From assembly GCF_028689305.1 (NCBI RefSeq), contig NZ_JAQTWM010000017.1:17767-51136 (forward strand): a DNA stretch of 33,370 nt, written 5' to 3'. A program made the translations under genes and the position numbers. Below are positions 9,462 to 18,417 of this stretch, one piece after another. This stretch comes from Rhodoferax sp. Its GTDB lineage: Bacteria; Pseudomonadota; Gammaproteobacteria; Burkholderiales; Burkholderiaceae_C. The first letter of the stretch is position 1. Every line of letters starts with the position of its first letter. A model generated the notes under the pieces. It saw only the letters and a list, made by a program, of their open reading frames with translations, searched no databases and was not told the DNA's origin.

Positions 9462-10757
9462 ATGGTTCCGCACCTTATCACTGCCCTGACGGGGCCCATC
9501 AACGAGCTGGAGCAGCGTGTGCTGGATTCCATGCCGGCCATCGAGCGCTGGTTCCGGCTGGAATGGATGGAGCACACCCCGCCGTTTTACAGCTCGGTGG
9601 ACATCCGCAACGCCGGCTTCAAGCTGTCTCCGGTGGACACCAATCTGTACCCGTCCGGCTGGAACAACCTGACCCCCGAAATGCTTCCGCTGGCGGTGCA
9701 GGCCGCCATGGCTGCCATCGAAAAAATCTGCCCGGAAGCGCGCAATCTGCTGGTGATCCCGGAGAACGGCAAACACAGCAGTTTTTACCTGGCCAATCTG
9801 GCCCAGTTGCAGCACATCTTCAACATGGCCGGCCTGAATGTGCGCCTGGGCTCGATTGACCCTGCCGTCAAGAAGACCACCACGGTTGAACTGCACAACG
9901 GTGACCACGTGACCCTGGAGCCGGTCATTCGGGGCAAGCGCCGCCTGGGTCTGAAGGATTTTGACCCCTGCACCATCTTGCTCAACAACGATCTGAGTGC
10001 GGGCGTGCCCGGCATTCTGGAAGAGATTTACGAGCAGTACCTGATGCCGCCGTTACACGCTGGCTGGCCGACCCGGCGCAAGAGCATTCATTTCAAATGT
10101 TATGAAGAGGTGGCCAAGCGGCTGGGCAAACTGATGGGGGTGGACCCCTGGCTGATCAATCCGCTGTTTGACAAATGTGAGGATGTCAATCTGGGGCAGG
10201 ACCAGGGCATGGATTGCCTGAACAGCCAGGTGGACGCGGTGTTGACCCGGGTGCGGCGCAAATACAAGGAATACGGCATCAAGGAAAAGCCGTTTGTGGT
10301 GGTCAAGGCAGACCATGGCACGCATGAACTGGGCATCGTCACCGTGCGTGATGCCAAGGACATGCAGGCCCTGTGTGACCGGGTCCAAACCCTGACCAAG
10401 GGCCGCAAGTCACCGGTCCTGCCGCATGATTTCCTGGTGCAGGAAGGTGTGTTGACGCAGGAGCGGGTCAACGACGCCGTGGCCGAGCCGGTGATCTACA
10501 CCATGGACCGTTATGTGGTGGGGGGCTTTTACCGGGTCCATGCCGGACGCGGCGTGGATGAAAACCTCAACGCACCGGGCTCTGACTATGTGCCGCTGGC
10601 TTTTGAGCACAGCGCCCAGTTGCCCCAGCCGGGCGTGAAGCCCGGTGCCAGTGTGCCCAACCGGTTTTACATGTACGGCGTGGTGGGGCGGCTGGCCATG
10701 CTGGCGGCCAGTTACGAGCTGGAGGCCACCGATCCGGAGGCCGAGAGCTACGATTAA
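9462..10757 (+). CDS. gshA: Glutamate-cysteine ligase, GshA 'ferroox' type
   Basis: First step of glutathione synthesis: ATP-dependent ligation of glutamate and cysteine. The 431-aa product matches the single-family GshA found in beta- and some gammaproteobacteria (Pfam GshA), not the E. coli-type enzyme. Recognisable blocks are RNAGFKLSPVDTNLYP, PENGKHSSFY, LLNNDLSAG, FVVVKADHGTHELGI, YTMDRYVVGGFYRVH and RFYMYGVVGRLA. AAGGG about 7 bases upstream supports the ATG. The next pathway gene, gshB, is on the same strand but about 12.7 kb downstream; kup follows immediately. Confidence 0.93.
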   Translation: MVPHLITALTGPINELEQRVLDSMPAIERWFRLEWMEHTPPFYSSVDIRNAGFKLSPVDTNLYPSGWNNLTPEMLPLAVQAAMAAIEKICPEARNLLVIPENGKHSSFYLANLAQLQHIFNMAGLNVRLGSIDPAVKKTTTVELHNGDHVTLEPVIRGKRRLGLKDFDPCTILLNNDLSAGVPGILEEIYEQYLMPPLHAGWPTRRKSIHFKCYEEVAKRLGKLMGVDPWLINPLFDKCEDVNLGQDQGMDCLNSQVDAVLTRVRRKYKEYGIKEKPFVVVKADHGTHELGIVTVRDAKDMQALCDRVQTLTKGRKSPVLPHDFLVQEGVLTQERVNDAVAEPVIYTMDRYVVGGFYRVHAGRGVDENLNAPGSDYVPLAFEHSAQLPQPGVKPGASVPNRFYMYGVVGRLAMLAASYELEATDPEAESYD

Positions 10758-10849
10758 GCCGGCAGCCGGCCGGTGGCAGCTGCTTTCTGACGCAAAATAG
10801 CGTTCCCTCATGACATGGAGTCCGGCCCGCAGGATGGCCGGGTGACTGC

Positions 10850-12718
10850 TTGGCAACCTCTCAAACGTCTCTGCGTGCGCTCACACTGGGCGCCATCGGT
10901 GTGGTGTACGGCGACATTGGCACCAGCGTGCTGTATGCTGTCAAAGAGGTCTTTGGCTCAGGCCATGTGCCGTTTACCCATGACAATGTGCTGGGTATCC
11001 TGTCCATCTTTTTCTGGACACTCACCGTCATCATTTCGCTCAAATACGTCTCCTTGGTGCTGCGTGCCGATAACAATGGCGAGGGGGGGCTGGTGGCCAT
11101 GCTGGCGCTGGCTTCGCAGTCGGTCAAGGACAAACCCGCCTTGCGCAAGGGGCTGCTGCTGGTCGGTATTTTTGGGACCTGCCTGTTTTATGGCGACGGG
11201 GTGATCACGCCGGCGATCTCGGTGCTGTCGGCGGTGGAGGGGTTGGAGGTGGTCTCGCCAGCCTTCAAGAAGGCGGTGATTCCGCTCACCTTGGTGATCC
11301 TGTTTGGCCTGTTTGCGGTGCAAAAGCGCGGTACGGCGGACATCGGCAGGTTTTTCGGTCCGATCACTCTGATGTGGTTTGCGGCGATTGCCGTGCTGGG
11401 GGTGTCGCATATTGTGCACACCCCTGAGGTGTTGTGGGCGTTGAGCCCCCACTACGCCCTGGGCTTCATGTGGGCCAATCCGGGGACGACCTTCATCATC
11501 TTGGGCGCGGTGGTGTTGTGCGTGACCGGTGGTGAAGCGCTGTATGCCGACATGGGGCATTTCGGCAAGAAGCCGATCCGGCTGGCCTGGTTCTGTGTGG
11601 TGATGCCGGCCCTCACGCTCAACTACTTTGGCCAGGGCGCGCTGTTGCTGGCCAACCCGGCGGCGGTGAAAAATCCATTTTTCATGATGACACCAGGCTG
11701 GGCGCTGTTGCCGCTGGTCGGGTTGGCTACGCTGGCCACCGTGATTGCTTCACAGGCGCTGATCACCGGTGCCTTTTCGGTGACCAAACAGGTGATTCAG
11801 CTGGGTTATTTGCCACGGTTCCAGATCTGGCACACCAGCGTCAAGGAAACCGGCCAGATCTTCATGCCCTTTGTGAACTGGGGTCTGTTTGTGGCCATTG
11901 TGCTGGCGGTCATGTTGTTCAAGTCATCAAGCAACCTGGCGGCGGCCTACGGCATTGCCGTGACGCTGGACATGCTGATCACCACCGTGCTGACGTTTTT
12001 CGTGATCCGTTACGCCTGGCGTTATCCCTTGGCCCTGTGCCTGGGGGCGACGGGCACTTTCTTCTTGGTGGACCTGGCGTTTTTTACCTCCAATCTGATC
12101 AAGCTGGTGGACGGAGGCTGGTTCCCGCTGCTGATCGCTGGTGGTGTGTTTACCCTGATGCTGACCTGGAAAGACGGGCGGCGCCTGATGAACGCCAAGC
12201 TCAAGGCTGAGGCGATTGACCTCAACAGTTTTTTGGAAGCGGTGTTCATCAGCCCGCCAGTGCGGGTGGCGGGCACTGCGGTTTTCCTGACCGCCGAACC
12301 TGGCACCGTGCCCAATGCCATGCTGCATAACCTCAAGCACAACAAGGTGCTGCACGACATCAATTTGTTTGTCACGGTGCGCAACCATGAGGTGCCCTGG
12401 ATTGGCATGGACAAGCGCCTGAGCATTGAGTCGTTGGGGCATGATTGCTGGCAGGTGGTGGTCAACTATGGCTTCAAGAACGACCCGGATTTGCCCAAGG
12501 CCTTGCAGCAGATGAAGGGGCGTGGCTGCGAGCTCGACGCCATGACCACCAGTTATTTCCTGTCCCGCGACTCCGTGGTGCCCACCTTGGGCAGTGGCAT
12601 GGCCCAGTGGCGCGAAAAACTCTTCGCCCAGATGCACCTCAACGCCAGCGGTGCCGCCGATTTCCTGAACCTGCCGAGCAACTCGGTGGTGGAGTTGGGT
12701 AGCAAGATCGAAATCTGA
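10850..12718 (+). CDS. kup: Low-affinity potassium transport protein Kup
   Basis: 622 residues, the normal family length. The N terminus [20 protein letters not shown] is the Kup signature, although the following residue is V where many members have P. About 12 hydrophobic segments span residues 10-440, with [17 protein letters not shown] and [14 protein letters not shown] conserved. A C-terminal cytoplasmic domain of about 170 residues follows. Kup is a K+/H+ symporter of the inner membrane. The start is a TTG at 10850, chosen because the translation [14 protein letters not shown] aligns with the family start; no in-frame ATG is nearby and the ribosome binding site is weak. It lies 92 bases after gshA. 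Confidence 0.93.
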   Translation: MATSQTSLRALTLGAIGVVYGDIGTSVLYAVKEVFGSGHVPFTHDNVLGILSIFFWTLTVIISLKYVSLVLRADNNGEGGLVAMLALASQSVKDKPALRKGLLLVGIFGTCLFYGDGVITPAISVLSAVEGLEVVSPAFKKAVIPLTLVILFGLFAVQKRGTADIGRFFGPITLMWFAAIAVLGVSHIVHTPEVLWALSPHYALGFMWANPGTTFIILGAVVLCVTGGEALYADMGHFGKKPIRLAWFCVVMPALTLNYFGQGALLLANPAAVKNPFFMMTPGWALLPLVGLATLATVIASQALITGAFSVTKQVIQLGYLPRFQIWHTSVKETGQIFMPFVNWGLFVAIVLAVMLFKSSSNLAAAYGIAVTLDMLITTVLTFFVIRYAWRYPLALCLGATGTFFLVDLAFFTSNLIKLVDGGWFPLLIAGGVFTLMLTWKDGRRLMNAKLKAEAIDLNSFLEAVFISPPVRVAGTAVFLTAEPGTVPNAMLHNLKHNKVLHDINLFVTVRNHEVPWIGMDKRLSIESLGHDCWQVVVNYGFKNDPDLPKALQQMKGRGCELDAMTTSYFLSRDSVVPTLGSGMAQWREKLFAQMHLNASGAADFLNLPSNSVVELGSKIEI

Positions 12719-12758
12719 GGCGTTGCGGCTGCGCGGACGCCCATTCCGCCAGCGCCTC
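12717..12758. terminator. Hairpin overlapping the kup stop codon
   Basis: GAGGCGTTG plus CGG (12717-12728) can pair with CCG, a bulged C and CAGCGCCTC (12746-12758), giving about 12 pairs with one bulge and one G-U pair. No T-run follows directly; the nearest is about 35 bases on (around 12792). It is a candidate end for the gshA-kup transcript. Confidence 0.35.
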
Positions 12759-13155
12759 GTGTCTGGGGTGGGTGCGGCAGATGGCGGCTTGTCTTTTTTC
12801 AAATCTCAAATGGATATGTTCGTCTATGGGGAACACCCTAGTATTGGGTAAATTTTGCTCAAAACCTCCTGAAAATGGATCGAGCCTTCTTATTTCGAGA
12901 TGCCTCCAATCTCTTTTTTGATCTTTCTTTGATGTAGATCAAACGCTCTAATCAGGGCTGGCATGTCACCCGCAGCTTGACAAGACATCACGAGGAGAGG
13001 TGGGTGTGCCAAAAAGTCGTTGACGGGGTTGGGGTGACCATATCAGCCCCGGCATCCAAAACAGCGTTGTTGCCATGTTGCCGGCCATCCATGTGATCTG
13101 TGCAGCTTCAAGCTCAACGTCCTCCGATTATTTGAAACTGCATGCGAGGTAAGAA
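12719..13155. other. 437-bp non-coding region between kup and the catabolic operon
   Basis: No credible gene was found on either strand. The region holds the kup hairpin at its left end, then an A/T-richer stretch (about 12790-12950). That stretch contains a C/G-block motif (TATGGGGAACACCCTAG, about 12825-12841) and a perfect FNR-type dyad at 12929-12942. The remaining 200 bases to the monooxygenase start have no recognised element and could be a long leader or hold a small RNA; neither can be shown from sequence alone. Confidence 0.6.
12929..12942. promoter_or_regulatory. FNR/Anr-type binding site
   Basis: TTGATGTAGATCAA matches the FNR/Anr/CRP-FNR superfamily consensus TTGAT-N4-ATCAA at all ten defined positions. 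A half-site (TTTTTGATC) lies just upstream, around 12915-12923. The dyad is 214 bases before the monooxygenase start codon. In a class II FNR promoter, transcription would begin near 12977, leaving a leader of about 180 bases. No convincing -10 hexamer could be fixed. Confidence 0.55.
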
Positions 13156-14382
13156 ATGGTTAGCGATAAGGTCAATGATTTTTTGCGTGGTGACTTCAGC
13201 AAGTCTCCTTATGTTCAGCGTGCGCACGATTTGTTGCCAGTGCTCAAGGCGCGCGGCAAGGCGCAGTGGCAGGTTCCGCGGGTGTTTGATGAAACCATCG
13301 CGGATTTACAGGATGCCGGTTTTTTCCAGATGTTGCAGCCGCGCCGCTGGGGTGGTGGTGAAACGACGCCGATTGAATCGTTTGAGGTGGCTTCCATCCT
13401 GGCCCAGGCCGATGCTTCTGTCGCCTGGGTTCTGGGGGTTGTGGGTATCCATGCTTATCACCTGGCGTTTTTTGATGACCGGGCCCAAGAGGAAGTCTGG
13501 GGAGAAAACACCAAAACCCTGATCAGTTCGCCTTACATGCCCGGCAAGGCGGTTCGTGTGCCGGGCGGGTTTCGTCTGACGGGGCGTTATTCATTTTCGA
13601 GTGGTGGGGAGCATTGCGCCTGGACCTTTCTGGGGGCCAACGTCGAGGGTGAGGAGAACTCGGGTGCAGCCAAGATGTCGGGCTTACCAACTTACACCTT
13701 CCTGCTGCCGCGTGCCGACTATGACATCGTGCCGAATTGGAGCGTCCACGGATTGCGCGCCACCGGTAGCAACGACATCGTTGTGAAGGACATGTTTGTG
13801 CCTGAATACCGGACCCTGAAATGGGAGCAGGTGCTGACCGGCAGCGCCCCCGGTCTGGAAAAAAACGACGGTTTGCTCTACCGCCTGCCGTTCTTCCAGA
13901 TTTTCTCGCGGGCGACCCAAGCGCCCAGCGCTCTGGGGGCGCTCAAGGGCATGGTGCAAGCTTTTGTCGATTTCAATGCGGGCAAGGTGTCGCGCCACGG
14001 TATTCATATGGGGCAAAACCAGGCCGCCACACTGGTGGTCGCAGAGAGTCTGTCGCATATTGAAGAGATGAAGAGCCAGGTCTACAAGAATTACGCCCGG
14101 GTGATTGCTGAGGTCGAGGGGGGGCCGATGGTTTCGATGGATGACCGGCGGATGTTCCGTTTTCAGAGTTCACAGATTCCACCGCGCTGCGCGCTGCACG
14201 CGAACAACATCTATCGTCTGACCGGTGGGAGCGCGATCTACGAAAGCAACGAATTCGGCCGTTACCTGAATGACCTGATGGCCATTCAGACCCATCAGCT
14301 CAATAACTACCAGACGCACGCCACTGCCTGGGCCGGAACCCTGTTGGGCGACGAGAACGCCGCAAAGAACTACCACGCTTGA
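13156..14382 (+). CDS. Flavin-dependent monooxygenase, oxygenase component (group D, HsaA/HPAH-C2-like)
   Basis: 408 residues with the acyl-CoA dehydrogenase fold used by two-component aromatic hydroxylases. Visible family features are VPRVFDETIADLQDAGFFQMLQP near the N terminus, SSPYMPGKAVRVPGGFRLTGRYSFSSG in the middle, the HGLRATGSNDIVVKDMFVPEYR block, and TGGSAIYESNEFGRYLNDL near the C terminus. Such enzymes use FMNH2 or FADH2 supplied by a separate reductase to ortho-hydroxylate a phenol; relatives are HsaA (secosteroid phenol) and the C2 subunit of 4-hydroxyphenylacetate 3-hydroxylase. The matching reductase is encoded in the same operon at 18828. AGGT six bases before the ATG supports the start. 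The substrate is unknown. Confidence 0.85.
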   Translation: MVSDKVNDFLRGDFSKSPYVQRAHDLLPVLKARGKAQWQVPRVFDETIADLQDAGFFQMLQPRRWGGGETTPIESFEVASILAQADASVAWVLGVVGIHAYHLAFFDDRAQEEVWGENTKTLISSPYMPGKAVRVPGGFRLTGRYSFSSGGEHCAWTFLGANVEGEENSGAAKMSGLPTYTFLLPRADYDIVPNWSVHGLRATGSNDIVVKDMFVPEYRTLKWEQVLTGSAPGLEKNDGLLYRLPFFQIFSRATQAPSALGALKGMVQAFVDFNAGKVSRHGIHMGQNQAATLVVAESLSHIEEMKSQVYKNYARVIAEVEGGPMVSMDDRRMFRFQSSQIPPRCALHANNIYRLTGGSAIYESNEFGRYLNDLMAIQTHQLNNYQTHATAWAGTLLGDENAAKNYHA

Positions 14383-14436
14383 AAACGGCAAAGACCGCTG
14401 TTCAGTCATCACCATTACTATTACCAGGAGACATTC

Positions 14437-15429
14437 ATGCAAGTTACCAAACGACAGACATGCGCCTTGTTGGCCGGCGCACTGTTTTTTGCCAGCCAGG
14501 CGGCGCTGGCACAGGGGGCCAGTTATCCCAGTCATCCGATCCGTTTGATCGTGCCCTACGCCGCAGGCGGGGGCACGGACATCCTGGCACGGCAACTGGC
14601 CAAAAAAACCGGCGATTACCTTGGCCAGACCATCATTATTGACAACAAGCCGGGTGCCGGAACCGTGTTGGGTGCCAGTGAGGCCGCCAAGGCAGCACCG
14701 GATGGCTATACCCTGCTGTGGGGTGACAACGCGACCTTTGCACTGAATCCCCACACCTACAAGAAGTTGCCCTATGACCCGTTGAGCAGTTTTTCCCCGG
14801 TGACATTGACCGTCAGAGGCTCTCTGGTGCTGATGGTTTCCCCTGCCCTTGGGGTCAAAAATGTCAATGAACTGATCACCTACGCCAAGAGCCACCCAGG
14901 CAAGCTGTCGTATGGGACGCCTGGCAGTGGCACGCCCCACCATCTGGCGATGGAAGCCTTCAAGTTGAGCGCAGGCGGGATTGCCCTGCAGCATATCCCG
15001 TACAAGGGTGAGGCGCCCGCGCTGCAGGACCTGATCGGGGGCAGTGTTCAGGTCATGTTTGCTGGCGCACGGATCGCCAAGCCCCAGGCTGACAGTGGTA
15101 AGGTTTCTGTCATTGCGGTGGCCGGCGCCAAGCGTAATCCGGCCATGCCGAATGTGCCAACAGTGGCTGAGGGTGGGCTGAAAGGGTATGCCTCTGAATA
15201 TTGGCATGGCATCGTGGCACCTGCCAAAACATCGCCTGAGATCATCGCCAGGCTCAATACGGCTTTTGTCAAGGCGCTGAACGCACCGGAGTTGGCGGCA
15301 TGGATGGCCAACGCCGGTTCGGGGGCTGAGTGGACCGGCAGCACCCCTGCAGAGATGCAGGCGCACATCGGCAGGGAACTGAAAAGCTCGGGCGAACTCG
15401 TGAAAAGTATTGGCCTGAGCATGGACTGA
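14437..15429 (+). CDS. Tripartite tricarboxylate transporter substrate-binding protein (Bug/TctC family)
   Basis: 330 residues. A classic signal peptide (MQVTKRQTCALLAGALFFAS and on to an AQ-type cleavage near residue 26) is followed by YPSHPIRLIVPYAAGGGTDILAR, the start of the Bug fold, then NKPGAGTVLGASEAAKAAPDGYTLL. These periplasmic proteins bind carboxylates and many aromatic acids. No TctA/TctB membrane partners are encoded nearby, as is common for the large Bug families of Burkholderiales. Its place between the monooxygenase and the ring-cleavage genes suggests that it binds the pathway substrate. AGGAGA six bases before the ATG fits well. Confidence 0.9.
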   Translation: MQVTKRQTCALLAGALFFASQAALAQGASYPSHPIRLIVPYAAGGGTDILARQLAKKTGDYLGQTIIIDNKPGAGTVLGASEAAKAAPDGYTLLWGDNATFALNPHTYKKLPYDPLSSFSPVTLTVRGSLVLMVSPALGVKNVNELITYAKSHPGKLSYGTPGSGTPHHLAMEAFKLSAGGIALQHIPYKGEAPALQDLIGGSVQVMFAGARIAKPQADSGKVSVIAVAGAKRNPAMPNVPTVAEGGLKGYASEYWHGIVAPAKTSPEIIARLNTAFVKALNAPELAAWMANAGSGAEWTGSTPAEMQAHIGRELKSSGELVKSIGLSMD

Positions 15430-15481
15430 GGTGGCAACACGTTGTCCCGTCTCCAACCTTCTTGATGCGAAAGAGTCATTT

Positions 15482-16372
15482 ATGAGTGTGAAAGTTCGTG
15501 CCGCACACACGGCGCGTTATGACGGCACAAGCGTGCCAACCCGCCAGGACAAAGATGAGACCCGGCACTGGGTGACGCGGGCGGCCAACTTCGTTGTGGT
15601 GGCAACCCAGGCGGTTGCCGGAACGACGCTGCAGCGTACCAGCGCGCAGCAGGTGGACGAGTACATGGTGCTGTTGCCCGAAGATGTTGCAGGGCAATTT
15701 GAAGCCGGCGGCGAGGTGATCCTGTCGCCAGGGGACAGCTTGACGATTGTTCCACCCGGAGACAGTTCCGTCACCGTGCCGCAAGGCGGTTGGGTGTACC
15801 GCGTGTTCAGTCAGCTGGCGCTGGATCTGCTGGCACAGGCGGACAATGCCAGCCAGTACGCCGATGGCGCGCCCGATGTGGCGCCGCTGACCAGTTGGCC
15901 AGCGCCGGTGGGCGGGTATCGCCTGCGTCACTACGCGCTGGCGGACCACGTGCGCAGCGACACCACGATGCGGTTGTTTCGCAGCTGCAATCTGATGGTC
16001 AACATCTTTCTGCCGAGCAAGGCACCGCGTGATGTGCGCAAGATGACGCCGCATTCGCACACCGACTTCGAGCAAGGTTCGCTGGCTGTGCGCGGTCGCT
16101 ACATTCACCATCTGCGTTACCCGTGGACACCAGATCTGACGACCTGGCGTGAGGACGAACATGGTGAAGTGGGGTCACCTTCGTTGTTGGTGGTGCCACC
16201 GAAGGTGATTCACACCTCGCAAGCCATTGGCACCGCCGGCATGCGGCTGGTGGACATCTTTGCGCCGCCGCGTGACGATTTTTCGCTCAAACCCGGTTTG
16301 GTGTGCAACGCCGCAGAGTACCCGTTGCCCGAGCGCCTGCAAGGCGTGGCCGGACCGGTCAGCGCGGCTTGA
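15482..16372 (+). CDS. Bicupin protein of unknown function
   Basis: 296 residues forming two cupin-like barrels. The N-terminal one (about 35-110) has lost the canonical metal motif. The C-terminal one (about 165-265) keeps it: H191, H193 and E197 (PHSHTDFEQG) and, in the second motif, H244 (PPKVIHTSQ). A single metal-binding site is therefore expected. Cupins of this size include dioxygenases, isomerases and decarboxylases, and the function cannot be named from sequence. Its position between a transporter protein and an aldolase gene implies a step in the same aromatic route, possibly isomerisation or hydration of a ring-cleavage product. The frame is open to 15431, but the ATG at 15482 with AAAGAG upstream is preferred. 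Confidence 0.75.
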   Translation: MSVKVRAAHTARYDGTSVPTRQDKDETRHWVTRAANFVVVATQAVAGTTLQRTSAQQVDEYMVLLPEDVAGQFEAGGEVILSPGDSLTIVPPGDSSVTVPQGGWVYRVFSQLALDLLAQADNASQYADGAPDVAPLTSWPAPVGGYRLRHYALADHVRSDTTMRLFRSCNLMVNIFLPSKAPRDVRKMTPHSHTDFEQGSLAVRGRYIHHLRYPWTPDLTTWREDEHGEVGSPSLLVVPPKVIHTSQAIGTAGMRLVDIFAPPRDDFSLKPGLVCNAAEYPLPERLQGVAGPVSAA

Positions 16373-16386
16373 TCAGGGACAATCAC

Positions 16387-17142
16387 ATGGCCAATTTTTT
16401 GCAGACACTGGCTCAACCTGGCAGCTGCCAGTTGGGTACCTGGGTCAAACTCGGCACGCTGGAGACACTGGAGGCGTTGGCGCTGGCAGGATTTGATTTT
16501 GTCGTGATCGACATGGAGCACGCGCCGCATACGTATGAGACAGCCTATCGCTGCATCGTTGGGGCGCAAGGTTTTGGCATGAGAGCACTGGTCCGCCTGC
16601 CGGACTCGAACGGAACCGATGTGCAACGCATTCTCGACAGCGGTGCCGACGGCGTACTGGTGCCGCGCGTGCGTTGCGCTGAAGAGGCCCGGCAGGTCAT
16701 GGATGGCATGATTTTCAGCCCCAGGGGGTCACGCGGGTTGGGCATCACTTCCCGTGCCGGGCATTGGGGACTGAAGACCACGGCGCAATATGTGGAACAC
16801 GGCAATACCGCCGTATTCCGAGGGGTGCAACTGGAAGAGGTGGAAGCCCTGCGTCAGGCCGACCAGATCATGGGCGTCGAAGGCGTCAATGCCGTGTTTG
16901 TCGGCGCGGGTGATCTGGCCCTGTCTTCTGGGAAGCCGGCCAATCATCCTGATAACGCTGCCTTGATTGACCAACTGCTCACAACGGCACGGCAACTGGG
17001 CCTGCCTTGCGGGACCGCCGTAGGCGACGCTGCCATGGCCCGCCAGGCGCGTGAGCGGGGTTTCAACTATGTGATGGTGAGCAACGACTTGTCGTTGTTT
17101 GCCAAGGCCGCTGCTGAACTGGTGCGTGGTCTCAAGAACTGA
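16387..17142 (+). CDS. HpcH/HpaI family aldolase
   Basis: 251 residues. Compared with E. coli HpaI (4-hydroxy-2-oxoheptanedioate aldolase), the key residues are in register: H45 (DMEHAPH, base), R70 (VRLPDSN, pyruvate carbonyl), and metal ligands E150 (GVQLEE) and D176 (VGAGDLA). The usual GPxDL is GAGDL here. Class II pyruvate aldolases of this type split 4-hydroxy-2-oxo acids into pyruvate and an aldehyde, the closing step of meta-cleavage pathways. AGGGA six bases before the ATG sets the start. It lies 14 bases after the bicupin gene and 15 before the LigA-like gene. Confidence 0.85.
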   Translation: MANFLQTLAQPGSCQLGTWVKLGTLETLEALALAGFDFVVIDMEHAPHTYETAYRCIVGAQGFGMRALVRLPDSNGTDVQRILDSGADGVLVPRVRCAEEARQVMDGMIFSPRGSRGLGITSRAGHWGLKTTAQYVEHGNTAVFRGVQLEEVEALRQADQIMGVEGVNAVFVGAGDLALSSGKPANHPDNAALIDQLLTTARQLGLPCGTAVGDAAMARQARERGFNYVMVSNDLSLFAKAAAELVRGLKN

Positions 17143-17157
17143 GTCGCAGGAGTATCC

Positions 17158-17538
17158 ATGACACAAGATTCGATTCTGGGCCCGACCGTGCCTTTGCGCG
17201 GCATGTGCCTGCTGACCCCTGAGCGCGCGCGGCGTGGCTTTCGGCTCAACACCTTTCTGACCGGCATGCGTGCGCCCGCGCAGCGAGCCGCCTTTGTGGC
17301 TGACCCCGAGCGCTGCATGGCTGACTTTGGTTTGAACGAGCAGGAACGCACCATGGTGCGCGAGCGCGATTACAGCGCCTTGCTGGACTATGGCGCCTCC
17401 AATGTCGCCATCGGCAAAGCCAGCGGTGCCCTGGGGGTGACCCTGTTGGAGCGGGGTGCTAAGTGCCGTAACCAGTCGGTCGAGGACTTTCTGGCAGAGC
17501 GTAAAGCAGCAAACAAAGGACAACCATGGGAGTTTTGA
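17158..17538 (+). CDS. Extradiol dioxygenase small subunit, LigA-like
   Basis: 126 residues matching the alpha subunit of protocatechuate 4,5-dioxygenase (LigA superfamily): RRGFRLNTFLTGMRAP, then RAAFVADPERCMADFGLNEQE and MVRERDYSALLDYGASN. LigA closes the active site of the catalytic LigB-type subunit and contributes to substrate recognition. The gene overlaps the downstream LigB-like gene by 13 bases, as expected for an obligate pair with coupled translation. CAGGAG six bases before the ATG is a strong ribosome binding site. Confidence 0.85.
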   Translation: MTQDSILGPTVPLRGMCLLTPERARRGFRLNTFLTGMRAPAQRAAFVADPERCMADFGLNEQERTMVRERDYSALLDYGASNVAIGKASGALGVTLLERGAKCRNQSVEDFLAERKAANKGQPWEF

Positions 17539-18368
17539 TTGGAGGTATTGGCTCATCACACGCGCCATCCATTTCACACGCGTTTGATGCCGGGCATCAG
17601 GATCGGCCGGAATGGAAACCGTTTTTTGCGGCCTATGCGCCAGTGAAACAGTGGCTGGTGGATCAACGTGTGGACACCCTGGTGGTGTTTTATAACGACC
17701 ATCTCAACCATTTTCAGTTTGGTGCTTACCCGACGTTTTCCCTGGGTGTGGCGGAGTCCATGCCGGTGGCCGATGAGGGGGCTGGGCCACGCGCCTTTGC
17801 GCCGGTGCCCGGAGATGCTGACCTGGGATGGCACTTGGCGACCAGCTTGGTGCGTGACGAGTTTGACCCCACCATTTGCCAGGAAATGGCGTTGGATCAC
17901 GGCATCATGTCGGTGTTGCCCCTGCTGGTGACCCTCCCCTGGTCGATCAAAGTCGTGCCCATCAACATCAATGTGCTGCGTGAGCCGTTACCCACACCTG
18001 CGCGTTGTTATCGCCTGGGGCAAAGCGTTGGCAAGGCCATTGGCAACTTTGGCCAGGACACCCGGGTGGTGGTGATGTCCACTGGTGGGCTATCGCACCA
18101 GCTTCATGGATTGGATTGTGGTTTCACCAACCCCGAATGGGACAACCGTTTCATGGATCTGCTGGAGCACCAGCCCGAGGTTTTGAGTCAGGCCAGCCAC
18201 GCGGACTTCATCCACCGTGGCGGCGTCGAGTCGGTCGAGATGATGATCTGGCTGGCCATGCGGGGTGCCCTGGGCCATTGCGACAAGCCGTTTAAACGGA
18301 TTCAACGCCATTATTGGGCGCCGATGATGACCGGTTACGGCTTGCTGGCGCTCGAAGTGCCCAGCTGA
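17526..18368 (+). CDS. Extradiol ring-cleavage dioxygenase catalytic subunit, LigB-like (class III)
   Basis: 280 residues, clearly homologous to Sphingobium LigB along most of its length. Iron ligands are in place: H12 (GSSHAPS), H59 (FYNDH) and a glutamate in GVESVEMMIW (E235/E238). H125 (ALDHG) and the catalytic base H191 (TGGLSHQL) are also present. The conserved VADEGAGPR and MIWLAMRGAL blocks match as well. Family enzymes use Fe(II) and O2 to open a catecholic ring next to the diol. The product is shorter than LigB (about 300 aa) at the C terminus. Whether the substrate is protocatechuate, a gallate-like acid, an aminophenol or another catechol cannot be read from the sequence. Confidence 0.88.
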   Translation: MGVLIGGIGSSHAPSISHAFDAGHQDRPEWKPFFAAYAPVKQWLVDQRVDTLVVFYNDHLNHFQFGAYPTFSLGVAESMPVADEGAGPRAFAPVPGDADLGWHLATSLVRDEFDPTICQEMALDHGIMSVLPLLVTLPWSIKVVPININVLREPLPTPARCYRLGQSVGKAIGNFGQDTRVVVMSTGGLSHQLHGLDCGFTNPEWDNRFMDLLEHQPEVLSQASHADFIHRGGVESVEMMIWLAMRGALGHCDKPFKRIQRHYWAPMMTGYGLLALEVPS

Positions 18369-18417
18369 TGTCACGGCGGCTTACGTCTTTCAAAGTATCC
18401 AGAGCAAGGGGATTTCC

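Noticed and set aside
12958-12974. Possible sigma-54 promoter (TGGCATG, then CCGCA, GG-N10-GC spacing)
   Set aside because: The -12 part lacks the TT of TTGC, and no sigma-54 activator gene is present in the window; the match is within chance for this composition.
14170-15510. Open frame of 446 codons on the minus strand opposite the monooxygenase end and the binding-protein gene
   Set aside because: It overlaps two good plus-strand genes with proper ribosome binding sites and spans their intergenic gap without any domain signature.
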